A stretch of DNA of 64,000 bases from positions 7,936,001-8,000,000 of the forward strand of contig NC_063012.1 in assembly GCF_020509005.1 (NCBI RefSeq), in the 5' to 3' direction. Source of the DNA: Fulvia fulva (taxonomy: Eukaryota; Ascomycota; Dothideomycetes; Mycosphaerellales; Mycosphaerellaceae). Shown here in pieces: positions 1 to 12,300 of the stretch. A program made the position numbers and the translations under genes. Numbering within the stretch: position 1 is the first letter of the stretch; each line of letters begins with the position of its first letter. The notes under the pieces are model-generated. The model had not been told where the DNA came from, made no database searches, and saw only the letters and a program-made list of their open reading frames with translations.

Positions 1-317
1 GATATCTCGGGCTTAGGTCGTTACTTTATAATCACGTCGGAAGTTATAGTCTAGACTAGATCTCCTTTATCGTCTTCTTTAACGGTAGCTTGATATAGTA
101 ATCGGGTCTTTAGAGCTACTTCGAAGCTTTACTTAGTAATTATAGGCTCCTACTTGTCCTTAACACTCTATACCTAGACTAGCTTACCGCTCTATAGGTA
201 ATGTTCCTTATAGTGCTCCGAGTCGAGGGTTATTATACTAGAGGCAAAGTAGATACCTAGCTAATGTTTATCGTACTAAGGTCTACCTAGTACTATATCG
301 TATTCTAGATAAGTAAC

Positions 318-518
318 CTAGAACGTTCTCGTTTCTCTATAGCTATTACTAAGCGTGAATTCTATAGTTATACGGTGTTCGATTATTTCCGTAGCTATAG
401 ACCTACTAGCTAATCCGAGTGCTAATAGGTTATTAAGCTTAGTTAAGGGCAGGTCATATTTACGCGTATAAGAAGAGTTAATATAATCTAAGTTAGTACC
501 GTTATTAAGGAAAGTCAA
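318..518 (-). pseudogene. Retropepsin-like protease remnant of Gypsy A
   Basis: A 66-codon stretch that happens to have stayed open on the minus strand. Its start (NNGTNLDYINSSY) resembles the active-site segment of Gypsy proteases, where a D-S/T-G-A motif is followed by an S/N-rich stretch; here the catalytic Asp position reads Asn. It sits downstream of the gag relic in the expected order. It is a fragment of a dead element, not a gene. Confidence 0.6.
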
Positions 519-2971
519 TACACATTACCTATTAGCTACGCCCGGCATTACTAGGTATAAGCTAATAACTAGGTCATGTTCTATTTCTACTATCCTAGGA
601 ATATATAATAATAGCTTAAGTCCTTCTAGTAGAGGCTCTACTAGTAGTACTTCTCTTAATTCTTCGTGTGACTATTCTTGTTTATATCTACTTACTTCTA
701 CGCTTAAGTAGTAGACTACGTATTTCCCGCCGGTAATTCGACGACGTTAGTACCGCTAGCGTTAGTACCTAGACGTACCGGTATTTCGTACTCGAAGAGC
801 TCGTAGATACGCTACTATAAGCGGTGACCGGGCTTACGGCACTTCTTATAGAGGCTCTCGCGTATAGAGCGAGTATTCTCGGCTTCGTCTAAGGTCTTAC
901 CGAGACTACTCTTAAAGGGCTTAGGACGGGTCGACTAGGCCTTACGAGGTAGCTTACCGGGAGCTACGCCTACTAGCTTATTGTCCTTGTCCTTACCGTC
1001 CTTCTTATTATTCTTAGGCTTCTTATTACGGGGGAAGAGGCTGTCTAAGATCTTAAAGTCTTTATCGGCTTAATAAAGGTTATCGATTATATCGCTAAGA
1101 GAGGTTAGCTAATACGTTAGATACTTATTAAGGTAGCGGACTATTAGCTTACGTTATAGGTAGTCTATCGCGTCTTTATCCTTTAGACCTAGGATGTTTA
1201 CGTTCTAGCGCTACTTCGGGTAGAAGGACTAGAAGGTGTCCTTACCGTCTATCTTTAGAGAGTATATACGCTCGCGGGCTCGGCCGATAGGGTTACGGTC
1301 ACTATAGCGGTTAGCGAGCTCTTAAATTAGGTCGTTAATACCCTTATATAACTTCTTATTACTCGTAAGGACGCTAGAGATAGTAGGAGTCTTAGGTCCG
1401 ACTAACTCCTATACGTCGCTAGGAGAAGTAAGGAGGTTATAGACGAACTTTAATACTACCTTCTTATTATAGAAGACCGTATAGTCGACGATAGTCTCTA
1501 ACTCTAAGAGGAACTTCTTAAGGGAGGGTCCTAATAGCTTACTATCGACAGTACTAATAAACTTCTCGGGCTTATTAATACCGCGCTAAGTCTTAAAGGG
1601 CTAGCTAAGTTCGGCATCGTACTTGACTAGAGACTCGAAGTCGTACACCTACTTCTTCTTCTTAGAAGAGCGGCGATAAGTACGGGTATCGCTATCCGAC
1701 TCTAAGTCTTCCTCTAACTCTAAACCTTCGGATAACGGGTCCGAGTCGTTATTATCTATCTTACGAGAGTGTTTCTTACCCTTCTTAGTTACTTGTCTAC
1801 CTTCCGCCTTATTATCCTTACCTCTTAAAGAGTTACGACCGTTCTATAGTACGCGGCGTTATAATATTACGCGAGATAGCGACGAGCGTACCCTAGACCT
1901 ACTACGATCCTCGAGTTACTTCTTAAGCTTGTCGACCTAGTTTTACTAGAATTGATTTAGCTCCTAGATGTCGTTCTAGTAGGTTTAAGCCTCTGTCTTG
2001 TATATATCGAGGTCCAATTTAAGTGCCCTAATCTTGGAGTCGTTATTATTAAGCTATTATAGGGCTTCCTTAGCTTACTTCTTTAGAGACTTGTTTTATA
2101 CTACGAGTACGGCGCTAGAGGAGGGTTTAGGTTAAGCCTTTAGGTAGTCGAGTTCCTACTAGACCGTAATAAGCTACTACTTAGCCTAATTTATCTCTAC
2201 TCGTAGTATACCTAAGTCCTTCTAATATATACTACGGTGCTTAGTAGCTTCCTCCTTCTTAGTCTTCTATATGTCGCGGTCCTTAACTAATACGTTATAC
2301 TCGTTACGTATCTACTATTCGTAGCTCTTCTATTTCCCGAGTTCCTACCCTACCTTACCTAGTTATTCGTAAAGGATAGTAGCTATCTATATTATATTCC
2401 TATACTCTTACTCGGCACGGCGTAGGATAAAGTAAATAGCCGCTACTATCTCGGGATCTTATATTAGCCTAACGAGCTAGTTAGTGTCGAGTTAGAGGAA
2501 GTTATTAACTAGGATACGGAGGGTTTTCGCGACTTATTATGTTTCTTCTCCTTCGCCTTCCTCGGTCGCGCCGTCGTTATCGTAGTCGACTACCGCTATA
2601 GCTATACCGTTAAGTTCTTAAATCTCGTCGTCAGTAAGGAGGTCGTATAAGTTGAACTTAGTAGGTAGGTAGGTAACTAGGCGCTATAAGTTCTCGAGTC
2701 TCTACTAGATAGCGTCGTCGGTAGCCTACTACTATTCTTAAGTTTGTCCTTAAGTCTATATATTAAATATAGACTCGCGCCGTACTACTAGGCGTATAGC
2801 TAGTAGCGAGCCTTACTATCCTTAGGGTCGTACTATATTAGGTACTACTTAGCCTAAGGTAGTCTCTTATACTACGTCGTACTCTTCTATCGTACGCCGC
2901 GATTTCTTGTCGCGGTTATTAATAATCTACGCTCTTATAGATCCCGTCGTAGCTCTTCTACGAATATAGAG

Positions 2972-2980
2972 ACCTAGCTA
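2972..2980 (-). other. Possible self-priming primer-binding site of Gypsy A
   Basis: Two bases inside the LTR end, the minus strand reads TAGCTAGGT. This is the exact complement of ACCTAGCTA in the LTR (plus-strand 3014-3022), about 40 bp after the TATA-like box. The geometry matches Gypsy B and C, but TAGCTA is palindromic and very common in this RIP-altered DNA, so chance is a real alternative. Confidence 0.35.
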
Positions 2981-2982
2981 AG

Positions 2983-3140
2983 TATAACAGTTTATAATCG
3001 TGTTAATACAAAGTAGCTAGGTACGTAGGAAAGAGGAGCGCGAGGTACGCCGAGATTATATATAGCTAACGCGCGCTAGTAACGCGCGGTCACGTGACCT
3101 ATATACTAGCTGACTATTTACTAGGCCTAGGGCCGTGACA
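2983..3140 (-). repeat. 5' LTR of Gypsy A
   Basis: On the minus strand it starts TGTCACGG and ends TGTTATA (158 bp). It contains a TATA-like TATATAAT, a CACGTG palindrome (3089-3098) and the run CTCGCGCTCCTCTTT, which is also found in the Gypsy C LTR. The inner end is set by the terminal TGTTATA and is less certain than the outer end. Confidence 0.65.
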
Positions 3141-3951
3141 ATTATAGCGTATATTATCTTTAAACGAGGTTAAACTGACCTTAGCTATCTAGGCTATAAA
3201 ACGCGGCGCGATAATTACGAATCGACTTACTATAACGGTATACGACGCGTCTCGAACTATACTAGGGTATCGATTTAATAGACGACCTCCTCGGGGTGAC
3301 TACGAGCCTAATTCGAAGAAGCTTATAGAGCTAGAAGAGAGGGTGATACTTAAGTCTATACTCGAGCTAGATCTTAGAGGTTTCCCGCTATTAAAGGCTA
3401 GTATATAAGTAATAGCCGATTTATTACTATAAGAGAAGGGTCTTAAGCCCGCTAGTCTTAATTAGATAGACATGTTTATTAGGCGGTATCGTGAGCTAAA
3501 GGTTTATATAATACGTAGATATAATCGTTAGCGAGCCCTAATAGAAGATCTAGACGTTATCGAGAAGTAGTTCTTACTTATACGTAATATAAAGGAGAAG
3601 TATAGTATCCTTAACTAGGACACGTATAACTTCGACGAGATAGGGTTTATAATAGGTGTTATTACGTCTTAGAGCGTCGTTACGGGCTTAGAAAGGCGTA
3701 GTAGAAAGAGGAAGGTCGTTTAAAAGGGTAATAGAGAATAGGTAATAGTGATTAAGACTATCTATATAGACGGAATAGCGCTCCTACCCTACGTTATCCT
3801 TATAGGTAAATAGTATATTAGTATCTAGTACTAAAACGGTAACTTAGGTCTAGACTAGATAATCGGGCTAATAGAGAACGGCTAGACTAATAATAAGTTC
3901 GGTATACGGTAGCTAGAGCATTTCTAGAAGTATACTATAGCTCGTACGACT
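3141..3951 (+). pseudogene. Fot1/pogo-type transposase relic (Pogo-1), 5' part
   Basis: The plus-strand translation, with TAG/TAA at expected Gln/Trp positions, gives a pogo/Fot1 (DDE_1) transposase. A region resembling the CENP-B-type DNA-binding part is followed by the catalytic core with FDEIGF, where the first catalytic Asp is at 3634-3636. The frame stops at 3951, where Gypsy B has inserted, and resumes at 15273. The extreme 5' end and its inverted repeat are missing or hidden behind Gypsy A. Confidence 0.8.
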
Positions 3952-4147
3952 TATTACGGTATAGCTCTACGGCCTACGGCCTTCGGGTTACGTGACTTCG
4001 TAAATATAACGTAACGCCTCGGCTCGGCAAAAGTCGCGCTTATCTTTATTACGCGCCTTAGCTAGAACTTCTCTCCTCCGTAGAACTTATTCGATTACTT
4101 AGCTACGATACCCTTTTACCTACCGAGAGTAGCCTAGACCCGTATTA
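3952..4147 (+). repeat. 5' LTR of Gypsy B
   Basis: 196 bp, aligning end to end with 15072-15267. It starts TATTACGG where the 3' copy has TGTCACGG, which is TpG/CpA to TpA decay. The outer edge is fixed by the CGACT target duplication. Confidence 0.85.
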
Positions 4148-4148
4148 T

Positions 4149-4158
4149 TAAGTTCTAC
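4149..4158 (+). other. Putative self-priming primer-binding site of Gypsy B
   Basis: One base after the LTR, TAAGTTCTAC is exactly complementary over 10 nt to GTAGAACTTA inside the same LTR (4080-4089; also present in the 3' LTR). This is the arrangement of Tf1-type elements, where the 5' end of the RNA folds back to prime reverse transcription. No tRNA-type TGG site was seen next to the LTR. Confidence 0.6.
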
Positions 4159-4179
4159 TACTCTGAATCCCTCTATAGT

Positions 4180-6480
4180 AAGTACGCGTATTATCGGCGA
4201 CATTACCGACCGGTTTACGATACTTTAGTAGGAGTTAGCGAATAAGACCCCGAGTTCGAGGTAGATTATAGTAGTATAATCGGGTGTCCTTTATACGTAG
4301 GAAGTATATAGAAGAGTAGGACACGATATAGTTAGTCGTAGACACTTTCGTAGGAGTTCGTCGAGACACGTAGGATTAATTTTTATATCCGCTAAACCGT
4401 CGAGGATTCGAGATAGCCGCGACTATAGCTACTAATAATTACGAACCGTAACCGTAGTAGACCTAATAGAATGATAGAAGTTAGACTATAGTCGATAGCT
4501 AAGATCAGACCTACTAGATACGATAAGCGACGGCGGGTTAATAGTAGAAGACGGAAATTACGTATACGACTCTTAAGACTAAGTACGACCGGCGTAAGTA
4601 CATTTACTAAGAAGATAGAGGATAGGGTATATTGTCGAGAGTAGATAGGTAGGGAGGCTAGTACGCGCCGCTCGACCTATCGTATACTATACCCCTAGAT
4701 CCTATAGAAGATAGTAAAGGCGCTTAGTTCCGATACGATCTATAAGCATTTAAGCTATATACCTACGAAGAGTTAGCGGCGTTAGTCAAAAAGAGACCTA
4801 AAGCTTGGCTTGATGTCCTCGACTTTAGGATATAGATATATACTTATAGTAAGGCCTTACTTAAGAACTCTCGCGACCGAGTTATTAACCTAAAGGGTAA
4901 GAAAGTTAACCTCGAGGCAGCCCTTTTGTAAGAAAAGGAGGACTCGGAAGAAGCGGCGGGCATTATTAAAGGTCTGACCGTTTAGAACGAGGAAAAGGAT
5001 AGGCGAATTTAAGAACTAGAAGCTAAGGTATAGACTAAGGACGGCGATACGGAAGATGCTTTAGCAGAAATCGAGAGCCTATAGGAGGATAATAACACTT
5101 AGCGTAGGTTGGTCGAGAGTCTAAAGTAGCGTATTAAGGAGCTCGAAGTACTTTAGAAGTAATAGTAATAGCCGGAGAGACTAACGACACTAGCTCGCTA
5201 GCCCTCTAAGCTACGCGCCCTCCTAGATTTACGAAAGAAGGATGTAGGAAACACTCTAGGTGTTCGCGTCAATACGTATATAGAGAACTATAAGGGCTCG
5301 GAACTACGCTACTATAACGTATAGCTAGCGCGCTAGGCGGGCGTAGGTAAGAAGTCGAATTTATAGGTATTAATAACTTCGAGACCGCTTACGACGATAG
5401 CATCCGCAATATACGTATATCGACTCTATACTAGTTTATATTAGGGGGTCTCGGTAGGTTCGGCGACGCTAATAATACGCCTAATCTATACGCGCGTCCT
5501 TTTACCCCTACCCTAACTCTAGGTACGTAGTCTATAAAGTCTATTAATATATCTTAGAAGAACCCTATTAAGGTTCTACCTGTCTTCTACGCCGACCTAA
5601 AGGAAGACAAGGTTAGCTATTTTAAGTAGCGTAAGAAGGTTAGCGAGTACCTACTTATAGAACCTAATCGATCGGATACCGAGTTATATATTATATTCTA
5701 CGGCCTAGTAGGTACGAACGCTCTCGGCCGTATCCGACCTTATAAGCCTACTATTAAGTATTAGAATAAGGCTCTCGAGATCCTCGACTTATCGTATAGC
5801 GACTAGTTTAAGAAGCGTCGTTACCGTAAGGCCTTTTACGAACTTAAATAGAAGTAGGGTAAGAAGTTTAACCTCTCCTATACGAAGTTTTCCGAGTATA
5901 CGTACTACCTTAGGAAGTATACTACTAAGGACGGGCGCGGAGAACTAATAGAGAACCTTAAGGAGAAGATTCTTCTACGTCTACGCGCGAAGATTACGGG
6001 TATACGGTTCAGGAGCCTAACCGAGATAGAAGATACTCTCCGTAATATCGAGATCGACCTCGATAATATACCGCGCTAGTAGTAGTAACTACCCGGTAAG
6101 AAGCTAAGTAGAGGAGGCTAGACCGGTAGCTAAGGTAACGCGCGACTAAGTTCCTCCGATAGTACTAGAGGCGGCGGCGGCGGTCGAGGACCTATAGGTA
6201 AGCCGCGTAGCGAGCGTATAGACGAGAAGGTATACTAGTAGTATAATATAGTAGCCGCTAAGCGTACTAGCTTAACATATCGTAAGCTTACGAAGGATAA
6301 AGCGGCGTACTAGAAGGATAAGACGTTCTACTACGTATATAAGAGCCCGGACTATAACTAGTAGTACCGATCTTACGAATAGTTCTAGTTCCGTAAGGGT
6401 AATACTAGAGGTAACGTAGCTACTACGGTCGACTAGAACCTTATCGACTTCGAACCCTAATAATAGGGAAACGGGGCAAC
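4180..6480 (+). pseudogene. gag relic of Gypsy B
   Basis: A degraded plus-strand gag region. A segment resembling a retrotransposon gag domain lies around 5600-6070. A Gly-rich run (GGC/GGT codons, about 6170-6190) follows, then a zinc-knuckle-like remnant near 6325-6360 in which the Cys positions read Tyr. Frequent in-frame TAG/TAA codons make it non-functional. The start is not defined. Confidence 0.65.
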
Positions 6481-6639
6481 TCTAGACTAAGGCGTATAGT
6501 TTAGAGTGTAGCTATTGTTACTATAGCTAATATTACGCCTAGTAAGGATCCTCCTAAGAATATCTACGAGTACCTTACGTTAGAAGAACCGAGTATATAT
6601 CTATTAGGTAAAGGCCTACTAAGGATGTTAGAACCTACG

Positions 6640-9303
6640 CTAATGCCCTAGTAACAAAACAAAAAGGTCAACCTACTATAGCGGTAGACTTCGGAGGTAG
6701 ATATACCTAAGGTTATAGATATCGAGACTATAAAGGTCGGAGTAATTAAAGTCGACATCCCGCTACGTAGTAATTATCTTATTATATACGGTATCGTTCA
6801 AGATAAGCCTACTAGATGCCTAGTAGATCTAGGCGTATAGTCGATCTTTAATAGTACGAAGTTTAGAAAGAATTATAATAGGACAAAGCTACCTACTCTA
6901 TTTAGAATCGGTATAGTAGACCCGTCTAAGAAGAACGAAGCTACGGAGTACGTAAAAGTGACTCTAGACCTAAACGGTCACGTCGAAGAATTAAACTACT
7001 TTATTACCGGCATTAAGTATAACTTTATTCTTAGTATACCGTAGGTATAGAAGTACCTACTAGACTTCGGGAACTAGACGAACACCGTTATATTTACGTC
7101 TTACTATAAAGACTATTACGAAAGAATACTAACGATAGTGCGCTATTAACTAGAAAAACAAGCTCGGTAGTAATAGCGTACCGATCGGATAGACGTAGCG
7201 GTAATTATAGGTATTAACATCTTGTCTATAAGTACTACGGAGGCCGTAGAATGTCTATAAGATTAGCTTAAAGAGGGCTAATAACTATAAGAAGGCTACC
7301 TAATTTAGGAGTAGAATAACGACGCGCTACCTATAACTAAGGAGGAGGCTATAGAAGAAGTTAGTATATAGCTTAGCGCTATAGTAGCGTCCGACTTCTA
7401 ACAATATATAAAAGGTAAAGACGAAGTAGACCTAGATATATTGCTTCCGCGTGAATTTAAGTCGCGACGTAAGGCCTTCGTTCTACGTATAGGAGACAAT
7501 ACCTTACCTCCTTATCGTAAAGGAGACGACCTCGCTATCGACTTTGACCTAGGTACTAAGCTACCTTTCGCTCGACTATATCTAATGAGCCTATAGGAGC
7601 TCGAAGTCGTAAAGAAGTATATTAACGACTTGAAGGCGAAAGGCAAAATTAGAGAAAGTACGTTACGTATTATATCGCTAGTCATTATTATTAGAAAGCT
7701 AGGTAGTAGACTACGCGTCTACGTAGACTATAGAGTAGATAACGCTATTACGATCAAGAACCGATACCCTATCCCGTAGGTTCGAGAGACACTATAGCGA
7801 ATGAGCGGGTACTAATACTAACGAATAGAAGACTATATTTACCTTACGGTATAGGACCTTTAAGTACCTAGTAGTACCCTTTAGATTATATAACGCTCCT
7901 AGCGTCTTCTAGGCCTACATTAACTAAGCCCTAAGGCCTTACCTTAACGAATTTGTTACCGTATACCTTGATAATACGATCGTCTTTAGTAGTATAAGAG
8001 AGGAGTATATAGAACATATACTTAAGGTACTAGACTGCTTTATTAATACTAAACTACTATTAGAAATCGCGAAGAGCAAGTTTTTCTAGAAGGAAGTTAA
8101 GTACCTTAGTCTAATTATTACTACCGAAGGTATTAAGATAGACCTAAAGAAGATCAAGACGATCCTTAAGTAGGAGATACCTAGAAGCGTAAAGGACGTC
8201 CTTTCCTTCCTCGGCCTCGCGAACTTCTATCGAAGGTTCGTAGAAGGCTTCTCGAACATCGTACTACCTATAACTACTCTTACGAAGGGGATCGGTAGTA
8301 AGGACAAGTCAAAGCGACCTACGAAATATACTTAGAACTAGATACTAGAGTACTAGTAAGCTTTTAATAGGCTTAAGGCGGAGTTTACGAAGTAACTAGT
8401 ACTATAGTACTTTGACCTAAGTAAGCCTTATTTTGTCGAATACGACGCCTCTAACAGATATACTAGTAGCGTTCTTTTATAGATCGGAGAAGACGGACAG
8501 CTTTACCTAGTTATATACTATTCGTAGAAGATAGATCTAGCTAAGTATAACTATAAGATCTACGACAAAGAGCTTATAGCTATCGTTCGAGCTTTTAAGG
8601 AATTGCGGCTAGAGCTAAAAGGTAGTAAGACTAGGGTATTGTCTAATTACCGCGGTCTATAATACTTTATAACTACTAAGTAGCTAAATCGCCGACAAGT
8701 ACAATAGAGTAAATTCTTGTCCGGGTTCGACTTCTAGATCGAATACTAACTAGGTAAGCTAGGCGGTAAGCCTAATGCCCTAATACGCCGTACTTAGGAT
8801 ATAGACGTAATAGACGATATTAAAAACAGATAACAAACGGTCTTAAAGGAACGTAACCTCGCCCCTAAAGTATAGGAGTCTCTTAGAGTATTAGTAATAA
8901 TAACGTATACGAACGCTCGCGACTAATATTAGCTCGCGCTTACCGTACTTAACGCGAACGAGGCGTCTATTAAGGAAGAGATCTAGAACGCCTACGAATA
9001 GGACGAGCTCGTAGTAGTAATTAAGAAAGGCTTATAAGCTAGCGATAGTCGGCTACCGTAGAAATTAAATACGTATATTAATCTTAGCGAGTACGAACTA
9101 GAGTACGACCTAATTTATATTTAAGGCCGCCTCTACGTACCTAATAGTAGCAATATCCGCGAAGAACTTATAGCCGCTTATTATAATGTCCCTATAGCCG
9201 GCTACCCGGGGCGCGAGAAGATATATAAGCTAATAACCCGTACGTACTATTGGCCTAGTATATAGGCTAATATTGTACGATATATATAAAGAACTTTTAT
9301 ATA
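6640..9303 (+). pseudogene. pol relic of Gypsy B: protease, RT, RNase H, integrase zinc finger
   Basis: Order along the plus strand: a protease active-site remnant (LVDLGV near 6825), then the RT core with the YLDD box decayed to YLDN (7964-7975, second catalytic Asp to Asn). RNase H follows (about 8430-8640; note YDKELIAIV-like text), then the integrase H2C2 start with PGREKIYKLITR near 9210. The frame is interrupted at 9304-9316 by the LINE and continues at 14443. Confidence 0.8.
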
Positions 9304-9316
9304 TATATACTAGAAC

Positions 9317-12300
9317 AAAAGACTAACTACGATCGACGAGGACTATTTATTTAACAGCCCTTATTAAGACGAGCAATCTAATTAAGTAGTAGCGACCCGC
9401 CTACGCTAGCGGCGGCGTAATCGTAGTATAAAGGACCCTAAAACTCAGCTTCCGTTCCCCTAAAGGCAGACCCTAGAGTTACGGAGTTACGGAGGACAAC
9501 TACCTAATTAGGAAGCGCGACTCCGAATAGTAGCGAAGGATAGTAACTAACGATAGCTATAGCCTTACGAACATTCTATACTAAGAGTCAAACCGGGGAA
9601 CAGACTAAGAAAAAACCTAGGACATAAGCCAAGGCCTACTATATAGAAAGTAGAGGCTAACGATAAACAATATAGCGTAGACGACCCTATATACGGAGGC
9701 GGAAAACTTGCTAGGGGATAACGAACACCTAGCCCGGACATATAAGAACACTATAGCATAGCTACTAGGAGCGCTAAAAGCGCTATTATACTAAATCCCG
9801 AAAACAATCTAACAAGTAATATAGAAGGTAGCCTAGAGACTAACTATATAGGCAATAGTAGTAGTAGGTAAGAATTAACTCCCTCCGAAGGTAAGTAAGG
9901 CGGTACGCCTATATATTACTAATCCGGCGGAGAAATAAGAAATCGCAGCCCTAATAAGCAAGGAGATTATCGATAGAATCGGCTAAAAGGAGGTAGTTAG
10001 AGCGAGGGTAGAGGTAATAGGCGTAGTAAGACTCTTTACCGTATAAGAGTCTAATAGACGAAAGCTAGAGACCTATAAGGAGTAGACTACTAAAGTCGCG
10101 AAGTCGGTACGAGTCTCCTACTAATAGTATACCGTTATCGCCTACGGGGTCCCTAGGATATTCAAGGTCGAAGACCTTCCCTACCTCTAAGTATAGAACT
10201 AGAACACCTCCCTAGGAGTACGACTAACGAAGGCGGTATAGCTATATAAGATAGTAGACCGAGAAAAGACGTATTTATCGCTTATTATCTAGGTAGAGAT
10301 AGCGGAACAAGCTAACTAGATACTAGATAAGAGGCTATTCTAGAACTACGAGAGAATAGACACGGAGATCTATTAGAGTAGCTATAGGGTACTACAATGC
10401 TTCTAATACTAACAGTACGGTTATATAGCCCTAAAATACGGGGAGAAGACCCTAAGGTGTCCTTACTACGTAGGCCTATACTAGGGAAGGGAATGCCTAA
10501 AAAAGGAGAGTAGGTATATATACTACGGTAGAAGGCATCTAGCGTATTTAAGCTAATGCCTAGCTAGAATAGTAGTATAAGAACGAGCGAGACAAGTAAG
10601 GATTTCTATACTAGCTAGGTACCCCTAACGATAGTAGGAGGGACCTACTATATATAAGGGCTTCGAGCCGAGTAAAAGGAAGAGGGTAGAAGAGACGAAT
10701 AAGGGAACCTAACCGTAAACGTATCTACCTCCCGGTAGGCCTCGACACCTTAACCGGGCCGCTGACGAACTAGGCCAAATGCGAATCTTTAGGGCGCCCT
10801 AGCGGCCCTAGGGCTAGCCGGATAGCGAGATATAGGCTTAGGAGACATAGCAGGTTAGTACGGAAATAGACCTTATAGATAACGAATAATACTATACGAC
10901 GACATTACTATCGTATAGTATAACGTAAACAAAAGTAGGAACAAGGTCTAGCGCTACTTTCTATAAGAGCTAGACCCGCTACGGTACTACGTTATTACGG
11001 TATAGGAACTATAGATCAACCCCTACGTAGGACTCCTAGCTACTTATAATAACCGGAGATACTATACCGTAATCGCGGGCGAAAGAGGCGTTATCCTAAG
11101 GACATATATATACGTAAGTAAGACTATAGACCTTGAGTCGTAGAAGGTCATACTACCGTAGTAGGGTAACCTAGGAGACATAACATTAATCTAGATCGAC
11201 ACGACATAAGGCCCTATCTAGATCTATAACGTTTATAACCCGCTACCGCGGGGTCGGACGAGTAGGGAACTAGGAACCCTCGCCTACCTAGAGCGGACCC
11301 TAAGCTAAGACATAAAGTAAGTACTCCTCGGCAACTTTAACCTCTACTACCTATAGTAGGGACTCGAATTCACTCCCCCGTACGCGTTTCTAGGGGGAAA
11401 GCTACTAGATATAACCGTACGCTACGGAATGGCCTTAGTAATACTAAAGGGAATAGAGACGTAGAAGGCCCGTACTAGTATAAGTACGATCGACCTATAC
11501 TTTCTATTACGAGAACTTAAAGAGAGACTAGTCTAATGCCGACCGAACTACGCGCTAGAAGCCTCCTTAGACTATATCCCTATCTAAACGACGCTAGGGG
11601 TAAAGGCGATAGAGGAGCTAGTAAGCGAACTACGCCGTAACTAGAAGAAGGTACGCTAGGACGATATAAGAGGCTTCCTAATAGCGAACCTACTATAGTA
11701 TAGAGAACTCGAGACGATAGCTTAGCTAGATCAAGTAGCGGAATAGATTACCTCGGTTATATAGTAAGTAGCGGAACAATATACGCCGTTACTCCGGCCC
11801 TTAACGTAGTAGAAGGCCTTCTAGACCCCTAAATGCTCTATAAAGGTAAGGGAGGCTAGAAGGGCAAGGCGACAGTAGACGAAGGAGTATACCTAAGAGA
11901 CGTAGGAGCAATACTGTCGCGCGACATAAGAGAAGAAGGCACAGATAAGACGCGATAAGCTATAGGACTAGAGAGCGACGATCGGGCTCGTTATAGAAAA
12001 CCCGTAACAGATATAGAGACTTACTAAATAGGTACGACTACCTAAAGAGCAACAAACCCCTTACTTCCCCCTAATCGTAGACCGCGAAGGGATTGCCTAG
12101 GCTACGCCCCGGGGCAAGGCAAAAGTACTAGCCGACCATTTCTTTTTAACGTAAGTAGAGGTAGACCTTACGGACATCGACCCGAGTATATACCCGAAAT
12201 CCCTAGATATAGATTAGGCGGTTAGCTCTAATATAGTAATAGGAGTTATAAGTAAGCTAAAAGGACGAAAAGCCCTAGGCCTAGACAGGATACTAAGCAT

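Larger units (their letters stand above)
1..3140 (-). mobile_element. Gypsy relic A (RIP-degraded, minus strand), cut by window start
   Basis: A minus-strand Ty3/Gypsy element with its 5' LTR at 2983-3140, a degraded gag region below it (about 700-2950) and a protease remnant at 318-518. Its RT, RNase H, integrase and 3' LTR would lie before base 1. The reading frame is closed by many TAG/TAA codons, and CpA/TpG are nearly absent, as expected after RIP. The right edge (3140, RC of TGTCAC) abuts the 5' part of a pogo transposase at 3141, so this element probably inserted into that transposon. The other target-duplication copy is outside the window. Confidence 0.8.
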